Assembly: GCA_021782195.1 (NCBI GenBank)
Contig: JAJXVI010000177.1
Coordinates: 1-5,811 of the forward strand
Reading direction: 5' to 3'
Length of the DNA stretch: 5,811 nucleotides
Source of the DNA: a bacterium
GTDB lineage: Bacteria > Vulcanimicrobiota > Xenobia > RGZZ01
This document shows positions 1 to 5,287 of this stretch, one piece after another; the stretch's first letter is position 1, and the number at the start of each line of letters is the position of its first letter. A program made the translations under genes and the position numbers. The notes under the pieces are model-generated. The model did no database searches. It saw only the letters and a list, made by a program, of their open reading frames with translations, and had not been told where the DNA came from.

Positions 1-252
1 CCCGCGTCCGCGCCCGTTGCGCGCACGGAAGCGCTGGCGGATCCCGCGTCCGCGCCCGTTGCGCGCACGGAAGCGCTTGCGGAGTTACCGTCCGCGCCCG
101 TAGCGTGCTCGGAAGCGCTTGCGGAGTTACCGTCCGCGCCTGTTGCGCGCTCGGAAGCGCTTGCGGAGTTACCGTCCGCGCCCGTAGCGTGCTCGGAAGC
201 GCTGGCGGATTCCGCGTCCGCGCCCGTAGCGTGCTCGGAAGCGCTTGCGGAG
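1..252 (+). repeat. Six tandem 42-bp repeats, in frame, encoding a 14-residue unit
   Basis: Units lie at 1-42, 43-84, 85-126, 127-168, 169-210 and 211-252, with no spacers and no length variation, and may continue beyond the left edge. Each encodes a variant of PASAPVARTEALAE. Two base-level versions occur at the centre of the unit: a gttgcgcgc form (units 1, 2, 4, encoding VAR) and a gtagcgtgc form (units 3, 5, 6, encoding VAC). The unit ends also vary, between gat and gag and between a cccgcg/tccgcg and a ttaccg beginning. Near identity at the DNA level points to recent expansion or homogenisation by unequal exchange. The peptide is probably an extended linker. Confidence 0.95.
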
Positions 253-1113
253 GACGGGGTTGCTGTGCCCGCTCCTTCGGGCCTTCCGCCCCTGGAAGGG
301 AAGTTCTCCGGCACCGAAGTCGCCAGGCTCGCGTCGCTCGTCGGCGCGCGGATGCTCGTGGGGATCGACGACCCCTGTCGAGGGATGCTCTCGGATGAGG
401 TTGCCGCCGCTTTTGACGAGGCCACCCAGACGCTTGTGCGCAAGGGGGTGCTTGCCGTCGACGACGCGCGGCGCCTGGTCGTTGACAGCGCCTGGTGTCG
501 CGCTGCCGAGACGCTGGCCGCTCCGGGTTGCGTGGTGGTGGTCAGCGCACACGAGCAGGTCCGCTATTTCTACGTGCGCGACGCCTGCATTCTTTCACTG
601 CAGGCTGAGGCTTTCGCGCCGGCCTCTGCCGTACCGCGACCGCTTCCCCGAACTCAGGACGCCGACTACCGGTTGAAAACCCTGTCCGACATCGAGGCGC
701 TCCACGACGAAGTGACTTCAACGCTGTGCCGCCGCGCCACGCTTCCCGCCCCGGGGGCGTCTTTGCGGATTTCAGGGGTGGTGTCGGCCCGGGCTCGCGC
801 GAAGGCAAGAGCGGAGGGGGTCGAGGCTGCCGCGGGGGTTCTGAGGCAGGCGGGTTGCGACGAGGCGGGATTGCAGGCGCTTGCGCTTGCGCTGGTGCGG
901 GCGCGCGACAACGCATCCGCAGTGTGCATGACCCGGCCGGGCCCGGATCAGTGGCAGTCGCACGGACTTGGCGTGCTGGTCGGCGACGCGGGTACGTGGG
1001 CGCTCACCTCGGCTTTCGAGGGCGAGGAGGCCTGGATAGAGTTCACGCCGACGGGTGCGGAACCCCTGCGCGCGCGGATTCTCGAGCTCCTTGCGCCTTG
1101 CGGGGAGGACTGA
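1..1113 (+). CDS. EspG-like protein with N-terminal 14-residue tandem repeats, 5'-truncated by the window edge
   Basis: The frame is open from base 1 to a TGA at 1111-1113, giving 370 residues with the N-terminus outside the window. A GTG at 265 could be taken as a start, but no Shine-Dalgarno site precedes it and the same frame encodes the repeats upstream, so it is probably internal. Residues 1-84 are six Ala/Pro-rich 14-residue repeats. After a short Pro/Gly linker, about residues 100-370 form one domain: a KFSGTEVARL helix, a stretch with LVRKGVL, an APGCVVVVSAHEQ strand, a Tyr/Phe-rich strand (VRYFYVRD), a helix (DIEALHDEVTSTL), a long Ala/Arg-rich helical part, and terminal strands with GDAGTWAL and AWIEFTPTG. 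This order resembles EspG-family chaperones, which in mycobacteria bind PE-PPE substrates of ESX secretion in the cytosol. The match is by eye and sequence identity is low. The nearby WXG100-like gene, transcribed convergently, fits such a role. It may instead be an unrelated alpha/beta protein. Confidence 0.75.
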   Translation, partial: PASAPVARTEALADPASAPVARTEALAELPSAPVACSEALAELPSAPVARSEALAELPSAPVACSEALADSASAPVACSEALAEDGVAVPAPSGLPPLEGKFSGTEVARLASLVGARMLVGIDDPCRGMLSDEVAAAFDEATQTLVRKGVLAVDDARRLVVDSAWCRAAETLAAPGCVVVVSAHEQVRYFYVRDACILSLQAEAFAPASAVPRPLPRTQDADYRLKTLSDIEALHDEVTSTLCRRATLPAPGASLRISGVVSARARAKARAEGVEAAAGVLRQAGCDEAGLQALALALVRARDNASAVCMTRPGPDQWQSHGLGVLVGDAGTWALTSAFEGEEAWIEFTPTGAEPLRARILELLAPCGED

Positions 1114-1125
1114 GGAAGCGCGGCC

Positions 1126-1243
1126 GCTCTACGACACAGGGCAGTGCGGCGCCCGTTCGCGCCGATTCGTACGGTGTGCGTGTGCTCTACACTCGGGGTA
1201 GCGCGGGATCCGTGCGCTCTACGACACGGGGTAGCGCGGGATC
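1126..1243. repeat. Three degenerate direct repeats in the convergent intergenic gap
   Basis: Copies begin with GCTCTAC at about 1126-1154, 1184-1211 and 1216-1243. The second and third share GGGGTAGCGCGGGATCCG and differ near the start (ACTC versus GACAC). The first is more diverged (AGGGCAGTGCGGCGCCCG). Spacing is about 58 and 32 bp. The block fills most of the 185 bp between the stop codons at 1113 and 1299, and I see no gene in it. The last copy supplies the left arm and most of the loop of the terminator hairpin. Function is unknown. Confidence 0.75.
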
Positions 1244-1260
1244 CGTGCGCGCTGATTTTT
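1233..1260 (+). terminator. Probable intrinsic terminator of the EspG-like gene
   Basis: AGCGCG at 1233-1238 pairs perfectly with CGCGCT at 1248-1253 around a 9-nt loop, and a T-G wobble adds one pair at the base. Five T residues follow at 1256-1260 on the + strand. It lies about 120 nt after the stop at 1113. On the minus strand the hairpin is not followed by a T-run, so it would serve only the rightward gene. Confidence 0.5.
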
Positions 1261-1298
1261 GCGTTCCGTCCGGGTTGCGGGGACGTCTGCCGGTCGGG

Positions 1299-2210
1299 TC
1301 AGTCGATGGCTCGTTTTGTTGCCGACTCCCCACGCCTGTCGTCGTGATGCGCGGGATGGGGGACGGGCGCGAGAAGCGGGTCTGCGTCCAGGCGACGTCC
1401 CAGCGCTCCCTGGGATACGGCGACTGCGTTTTCGTTCTTGCTGCTGTGTGAGGGGGGCGCATGCGCCCCGCCGCTGTGGTGCACGGGAGCGGGGAGTGGC
1501 TCGCTCGTGTGGACGGTGTGTGTCGGATGAGGGGGCGTCCATTGCGAGGGATGCTCCTCGTGGAAGCCCAGGGGAGCCGCCCCCGGGTCATGATGGGCGG
1601 CGCCCGGCAGATGGATGGTCTGACCTGGAAAAATGAGGTTGGGATCCTTGATCTGAGGGTTGGCTTTCTCCAGGGCCTGAAGCGATACACCGTGATCGTG
1701 CGCGATCCAGGTCAGGGTATCGCCGGACCGGACTGCCACCACAGACTCCGGGCCGACGGACGCATGAATCCGAGTGAATTGCAGCGACGGTCCGGAACCG
1801 AGCAGGTGCCCCAAGCGCACGGCCGCGTCGATATGTTGTTTATGGCCCATCAGACCCAGATAGCCACCGGAATTGTGGCTTGCGTTTCGCAGAAGCGACA
1901 GGGTCGAGGAGAAGCTTTCGCCGACCTGCGCGAGTCGGGTGCGAGAGGTGTCGTCGGCGTCGGAGAATCGTTTCGCGGCGTGGGTCAGGCGGGTCTGCAA
2001 GGCTTCCAGTTGCGAGGCGACGTGGCCGAAGGTGGCGTCGACGTTCTGCACGCGTTGCGCAACGTCACCCATTCGGGCGCCGCCCTGGTCGAGGGAACCC
2101 CACGCGGCGTTCAAGCGGTGGCGCAGATTCTCAAGCTCATCACTCGCCGCGTGGAGTTTCTGGTTCACCTGCGTGAGGGTCTCGGGGTCAAGTGCGATGT
2201 GTGAGCTCAC
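1299..2210 (-). CDS. WXG100-like protein with LysM domain and His/Pro-rich tail
   Basis: The protein has 303 residues. The start is GTG at 2210, chosen because AAGGAGG lies 10 nt upstream; the stop is TGA at 1301-1299. Residues 1-95 look like a WXG100 helical hairpin: a helix from LDPETLTQVNQKL, a turn with AAWGSLDQ (W37-G38-S39, a WG variant of WxG), a second helix (VASQLEALQTRL), then AAKRFSDADD, close to the usual C-terminal end of such proteins. There is no signal peptide, as expected for type VII substrates. Residues about 157-203 are a LysM domain (VRSGDTLTWIAHDHGVSLQA, then FPGQTIHLPG), which binds N-acetylglucosamine glycans such as peptidoglycan. Residues 204-303 are Pro-rich with 14 histidines, probably disordered. 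It is the last gene of the minus-strand run, 15 nt after the beta-helix gene. Likely role (inference): a secreted or wall-associated factor. LysM is firm; the WXG100 call is moderate. Confidence 0.88.
   Translation of the reverse strand: MSSHIALDPETLTQVNQKLHAASDELENLRHRLNAAWGSLDQGGARMGDVAQRVQNVDATFGHVASQLEALQTRLTHAAKRFSDADDTSRTRLAQVGESFSSTLSLLRNASHNSGGYLGLMGHKQHIDAAVRLGHLLGSGPSLQFTRIHASVGPESVVAVRSGDTLTWIAHDHGVSLQALEKANPQIKDPNLIFPGQTIHLPGAAHHDPGAAPLGFHEEHPSQWTPPHPTHTVHTSEPLPAPVHHSGGAHAPPSHSSKNENAVAVSQGALGRRLDADPLLAPVPHPAHHDDRRGESATKRAID
1454..1469. repeat. Perfect 16-bp palindrome within the WXG100-LysM gene
   Basis: GGGGCGCATGCGCCCC is fully self-complementary. It lies in the part encoding the His/Pro-rich tail (GGAHAPP), so codon bias for Gly, Ala and Pro can account for much of it. 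No T-run follows on either strand, so it is not a terminator. Confidence 0.6.
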
Positions 2211-2220
2211 CGTGCTGTTC

Positions 2221-2227
2221 CCTCCTT
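2221..2227 (-). promoter_or_regulatory. Shine-Dalgarno site of the WXG100-LysM gene, overlapping the upstream stop codon
   Basis: Read on the minus strand, AAGGAGG lies 10 nt before the GTG start at 2210. Its first two bases are also the last two of the TAA stop (2228-2226) of the beta-helix gene. This decides the GTG start and suggests translational coupling of the two genes. Confidence 0.85.
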
Positions 2228-3830
2228 ACTTCGATCTTCGTTCGTCGGCAACGGGCATCGGTCCGAAACAATCGTTTCCATCGAGCGATGGAGACGCGGT
2301 CGCGGCCACGTACAGCCCGCAGCGCTGGTTGTCGTGGATGGTGTTGTGACGGGCTGTGCCGCCGGCGTTTTCCATGTAGACCAGCCCGATTTCCCCGTTT
2401 CGAGAGCACGTGTTGTCAATGAGGGTCGGGTGAGCGTGGTCGTGCACCGCGATGCCGAATTTCGCGTTCCGCTCGACGACGTTTCGGGTTGCTTTGCCAC
2501 CGGCTCTGTCGAGGAATCCGATTCCAACTTCACGATTGTGGCTCGCCACGTTCTGCTCCAGGTCGGGCGTCGCCTGGTGCTCCACGGCAATTCCCGCTAC
2601 CCCGTTTTCTCTGCATTTGTTGGTGGTGGCGGTGCCTCCTGAACTCCCGCCAAAGTGGATTCCGTTTCCGCGGTTTGACGTACACCGGTTGTCCGTCAGG
2701 GTGGGCGCGGCGTTGTTCCGTACGGTGATGCCGTCCAGTCGATTTTCGTTGCAGTCGTTGTTTTCGATCGTTCCCTGCGAATTCTCCGCGACCACGATTC
2801 CGCTCATTCCATTGGAGAGGCATCGACAGCCGGAAATCTCCACCGTCACCGCGCCTCGCACCGAGACCCCGTCGCCCCCGTTCCGTTCCATCAGGCAGTC
2901 GATCATCTTGAGGCTCGTCGCGTGTTGACCCACTTTAACGCCATCGCCGCCCTTTCGCGTCTTCGGGTCGTATGCGGCACCTTTGAAGCTGCAGTTCTCG
3001 AGGTCGATCTCCCCGTCTTCGGCCACGAGCACGTCTGAACTTCCTGCTTCGGACTGTGTAGACTGCTCGAATCCGATTCCCTTTGCCCCAAACGATCGTT
3101 CACCGATGAGGTGGATCATGAAGCGCTGCCCGGAGCAGAGAATGCGCGTGCGTTCCGAGCCGTCTCCCTCGAGCTGGATCGATTTGCTCAGTTCAAGCGG
3201 TTCCTGCAGGTTGTAGGTGCCGGCGGCCAGATGGATGGTGGCGCCATCCGGCGCGGCCGCAATGGCATCCGGAAGCGTTTTGTAGTCGCCCGTTCCCTGT
3301 GCGGTGACCTGCACGATTCTCCCCGCAAGCGTCACGTTCACGGGCACCGTCGACCCGGCGGGGGTATCGACGATCTTCGTCAGCGGCTCGTGCCATTTGA
3401 GCGCGAGCGTCAAAACGTGTCGTCCGGGGCTCAGTTGTGTCAGGGTAAGCGGTGCGCGGCCTTCCACGGTGCCGTCGAGGGTCACGATTGCGGCTGCGGG
3501 AGACGTCGTGAGGACGATGGTCGTGCGCGTCTTGACGTACCACACCGCCAGCGCCACGATGGCGATAGCCACGGTGGCGCCCGCCAGAAGGCGACGTGCC
3601 GACGGACTGAGGGTACGGCGCTTCGGTGGGGGAGGTGGTGCGAGGGGAGGGGCGAGCAGCCCGCTTTTCCTGGATACGTCCTGAATGACGAGTTCCAGTT
3701 CCATCGCGGTGGGGTGTGAAGGCCCGAGGAGCGCCTGTGCCTTTCGCCACGAAATCATGGCGCTGGCGTGGTCACCGGCCTGTTCGAGCCGTTCCCCTTC
3801 GTCGATCAGCGTGTCGGCCTGATCTGCCAC
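2226..3830 (-). CDS. Membrane-anchored PEGA / right-handed beta-helix protein
   Basis: The protein has 534 residues from a GTG at 3830, chosen because GGGGGAGG lies 8 nt upstream. ATG at 3848 and TTG at 3893 are in frame but have poorer sites. The N-terminal 50 or so residues are TPR-like helices (LIDEGERLEQAGDHASAMIS). A Pro-rich linker (APPPPPKRR) and one membrane segment (ATVAIAIVALAVWYV) follow, then a PEGA domain (TTSPAAAIVTLDGTVEGRAP to NVTLAGR). The rest is a parallel beta-helix starting at GDYKTLPDAIAAAPDG, a usual N-cap of pectate lyase/NosD-like proteins, and ending in nine exact 23-residue coils. Topology inferred: short cytosolic N-terminus, large domain outside. Such helices bind or cleave polysaccharides or act as adhesins or scaffolds; I see no clear catalytic triad. 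It is followed closely by the WXG100-LysM gene. Confidence 0.9.
   Translation of the reverse strand: MADQADTLIDEGERLEQAGDHASAMISWRKAQALLGPSHPTAMELELVIQDVSRKSGLLAPPLAPPPPPKRRTLSPSARRLLAGATVAIAIVALAVWYVKTRTTIVLTTSPAAAIVTLDGTVEGRAPLTLTQLSPGRHVLTLALKWHEPLTKIVDTPAGSTVPVNVTLAGRIVQVTAQGTGDYKTLPDAIAAAPDGATIHLAAGTYNLQEPLELSKSIQLEGDGSERTRILCSGQRFMIHLIGERSFGAKGIGFEQSTQSEAGSSDVLVAEDGEIDLENCSFKGAAYDPKTRKGGDGVKVGQHATSLKMIDCLMERNGGDGVSVRGAVTVEISGCRCLSNGMSGIVVAENSQGTIENNDCNENRLDGITVRNNAAPTLTDNRCTSNRGNGIHFGGSSGGTATTNKCRENGVAGIAVEHQATPDLEQNVASHNREVGIGFLDRAGGKATRNVVERNAKFGIAVHDHAHPTLIDNTCSRNGEIGLVYMENAGGTARHNTIHDNQRCGLYVAATASPSLDGNDCFGPMPVADERRSK
2262..2882 (-). repeat. Nine 23-residue beta-helix coils (69 bp each)
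   Basis: Nine consecutive coils without insertions each begin with Asn and continue with xxxG[IVL], for example NRLDGITV, NRGNGIHF, NGVAGIAV, NREVGIGF, NAKFGIAV and NGEIGLVY. An Asn near the end of most coils (DNRC, TNKC, DNTC) would make a second Asn ladder. From the third coil on, odd coils carry [AST]PxL in the middle and even coils carry GGxA, which gives a two-coil, 46-residue period. Confidence 0.88.
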
Positions 3831-3838
3831 CTTTGTTG

Positions 3839-3846
3839 CCTCCCCC
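3839..3846 (-). promoter_or_regulatory. Shine-Dalgarno site choosing the GTG start at 3830
   Basis: GGGGGAGG on the minus strand lies 8 nt before GTG at 3830. It sits within the first codons after the ATG at 3848, so that ATG is less likely to be the start. No promoter could be recognised in the 182-nt gap 3831-4012. Confidence 0.6.
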
Positions 3847-3977
3847 ATTACGTGTGCTTGCCGTGCGGCGGGCCCTGCACCGTGCTTCTTCAAGCGCTGT
3901 GCGGGTCCTGCCGCGTTTGTCTTCGGTGCCGGTTCCGCTCCCGGTACTCTGCGGGCCGAGGGTGTTGCAGTGGACGG

Positions 3978-3994
3978 GTCTTGCCGCGCAAGAC
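3978..3994. other. Short perfect hairpin 19 nt after the stop of the thioredoxin-like gene
   Basis: GTCTTGC at 3978-3984 and GCAAGAC at 3988-3994 form a 7-bp stem with a 3-nt loop. No T-run follows on the minus strand, so it is not a standard intrinsic terminator. It could stabilise the 3' end of the upstream message or attenuate read-through into the beta-helix gene. Confidence 0.4.
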
Positions 3995-4012
3995 GTGCCG
4001 CGTGAGTTTCGA

Positions 4013-5119
4013 CTACGGGTTGCTTCCTGGCATCTTGAAGCCCGGACCGACTGTCGGCGGTTTGAATCCCGGGCCCACCGTCGGCGTCTGCTGTGTCTGT
4101 GGCTGCGTGACAGCCGGCGCGTTCGCGTTGAGCGGACTGATTCGCCTGTGCACGATGAACTGCTGGCCGTTGCTCAGGTAGACCTGGGCGTACAGGATGA
4201 CCGTGGCCGAGGGGGGGGCAACGGCCCAGGCCGACTGTGGCGCTTCCATCTTCGACTGCACGTCAGAAACCACGGCCCCGCTCTGAAAGCGCAGAAGGCC
4301 GTTCGAACATCCCGTGGTGAATGCTTTCTCTGGTGCGCCGGTGAGGGGGTTGTTCATGACGCGCCCCATTGCGTCGAGGACCATCATCTGCGCATCGTGG
4401 ACCTGTACGGGGAGAGGCTGCCCGTTGTTGTCTGTAAAGTCGAGATGCCAGCGCAGGTCGCTGACGGCGCTGTTGTTCGGATCCTGATACGCGGTGTCGG
4501 TGTTCAGCGTGCATCCGACCGGCGCACTGCCCGTTGCGGGTGCCGGGGGCTCCTCGTCGGGAGGGGCAAGGGTCGCGCGTGGCTGCGGGGCCACTGCCGC
4601 GGGTGGTGGGGGCGCTCGCCATCCGATTTCGCGCAGGTAGGCGGCGGCAATCCGTTTGACGGGATTGTTGTCGCGCCGCAGGTTGAGGGACTGGAACAGT
4701 TCGACCGGGCGACCATTTCGCACCTGAAATATCCCCACGAGGGGAAGTTGTGCTGGCTTGATGCCCAGCGACAGCAGCACATCGCGCTGGGGGGCCAGGT
4801 GCATGGTGGCGCACGGAACGTGCGTCGTATACCCTTCAAGCGCGATCTGCCGCCGTATGGCTGCGAATGCTCCGTCGTCGGAGGGGTTGTGGCCTGATCT
4901 TCGTCTGACAATGATGATGACCAGATTTGTGGCGTCGTGTGGAGCGGCTTCTAGCGTGGTGGTCAGCGCTGACATTGCGATAAGAGCGACGAGGAACCCC
5001 GTGACTGCGCGCATTCGCAGTGGCGCGCGCCGTAAACGGATCGCGACCAATCGGTGGGTAAAAGCTGCGGATCCTTGTGCCGACCTTCCGACTGACTCTT
5101 GGGTGCATGGGATTCCCAT
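4013..5119 (-). CDS. Exported protein with thioredoxin-like domain lacking CXXC and a beta-rich C-terminal domain
   Basis: The protein has 368 residues. The start is ATG at 5119, preceded 5 nt upstream by AAGGAA; the stop is TAG at 4015-4013. An in-frame ATG at 5014 would give a textbook signal peptide (MRAVTGFLVALIAMSALTTT, cleavage near LEAA) but has no ribosome site. From 5119 the same hydrophobic core (38-55) follows an unusually long Arg-rich n-region. Residues about 64-167 follow a thioredoxin order: strand NLVIIIV, helix, strand, then LPLVGIFQVRNGRPVELF with the typical proline before a strand. The usual CXXC position reads RSGHNPSD, so it is not an oxidoreductase. A Pro-rich linker (169-201) leads to a beta-rich domain (203-328), where C203 and C271 may form a disulfide. 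The tail has two PTVGPGFK repeats. Likely periplasmic or surface-exposed; function unknown. It lies between the right-edge gene and the beta-helix gene, both on the same strand. Confidence 0.85.
   Translation of the reverse strand: MGIPCTQESVGRSAQGSAAFTHRLVAIRLRRAPLRMRAVTGFLVALIAMSALTTTLEAAPHDATNLVIIIVRRRSGHNPSDDGAFAAIRRQIALEGYTTHVPCATMHLAPQRDVLLSLGIKPAQLPLVGIFQVRNGRPVELFQSLNLRRDNNPVKRIAAAYLREIGWRAPPPPAAVAPQPRATLAPPDEEPPAPATGSAPVGCTLNTDTAYQDPNNSAVSDLRWHLDFTDNNGQPLPVQVHDAQMMVLDAMGRVMNNPLTGAPEKAFTTGCSNGLLRFQSGAVVSDVQSKMEAPQSAWAVAPPSATVILYAQVYLSNGQQFIVHRRISPLNANAPAVTQPQTQQTPTVGPGFKPPTVGPGFKMPGSNP
4035..4086 (-). repeat. Two 27-bp repeats encoding a C-terminal nonapeptide
   Basis: Two copies, at about 4035-4059 and 4062-4086, repeat with a 27-nt period and encode PTVGPGFKP and PTVGPGFKM just before the C-terminus of the thioredoxin-like protein. 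The bases differ at a few sites, mostly silent, so the peptide seems to be conserved. Confidence 0.85.
4211..4218. repeat. Homopolymer of eight G within the thioredoxin-like gene
   Basis: Eight consecutive G on the + strand (C on the coding strand) encode the AVAPPS segment around residue 301. Tracts of this length can slip during replication. A one-base change would replace the last 65 or so residues. The frame is intact here. Confidence 0.7.
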
Positions 5120-5124
5120 GGCGC

Positions 5125-5130
5125 TTCCTT
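5125..5130 (-). promoter_or_regulatory. Shine-Dalgarno site of the thioredoxin-like gene
   Basis: AAGGAA on the minus strand lies 5 nt before ATG at 5119 and argues for that start over ATG at 5014 or a farther upstream codon at 5251. The 168-nt gap 5120-5287 holds no other feature I can support, and no clear promoter. Confidence 0.65.
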
Positions 5131-5287
5131 TCTCGCGGGTACCGTAAGCAGGCGAGCGGTGCTCGCGACCTTTTCCGTTCTCCCGACCTCGACCACTCCG
5201 ATCGTTCACGACGCATTCTGTCTGTTTTGCGCGTTCACGGCAGAGGGGCAATGCTCGTTGGGAGATGCCGTGCGACTGACCGTGGCT

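Noticed and set aside
1..252. CRISPR array
   Set aside because: The 42-bp units follow each other directly with no spacers and stay in frame with the downstream coding sequence, so this is a coding tandem repeat.
265..267. GTG start for the EspG-like gene
   Set aside because: There is no Shine-Dalgarno site, and the same frame is open and repeat-encoding all the way to base 1.
169..552. Minus-strand reading frame opposite the repeats
   Set aside because: It is a shadow of the repeat-bearing + gene; the product is Arg/Gly-rich low complexity without domains.
726..1451. Rightward reading frame crossing the intergenic gap
   Set aside because: The product is Gly/Arg/Ser-rich with no recognisable domain and overlaps two better supported genes.
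1461..2204. Rightward frame antisense to the WXG100-LysM gene
   Set aside because: The minus strand carries a clear LysM domain, a WXG100-like hairpin and a strong ribosome site; the + product shows nothing.
3111..3719. Rightward frame antisense to the beta-helix gene
   Set aside because: It lies opposite the TM/PEGA/beta-helix coding sequence and has no domain of its own.
3716..4897. Long rightward frame antisense to the thioredoxin-like gene
   Set aside because: Its product is Arg/Cys-rich without structure, whereas the minus strand has a ribosome site, export signal and ordered domains.
5119..5251. Extension of the thioredoxin-like protein up to a start at 5251
   Set aside because: The extra 44 residues are highly charged and low in complexity, and the good ribosome site is at the 5119 start.
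5207..5262. Sigma-70-like promoter in the gap before the thioredoxin-like gene
   Set aside because: A TTGCCC box with a 17-nt spacer leads to AAAACA, which matches the -10 consensus at only two positions.
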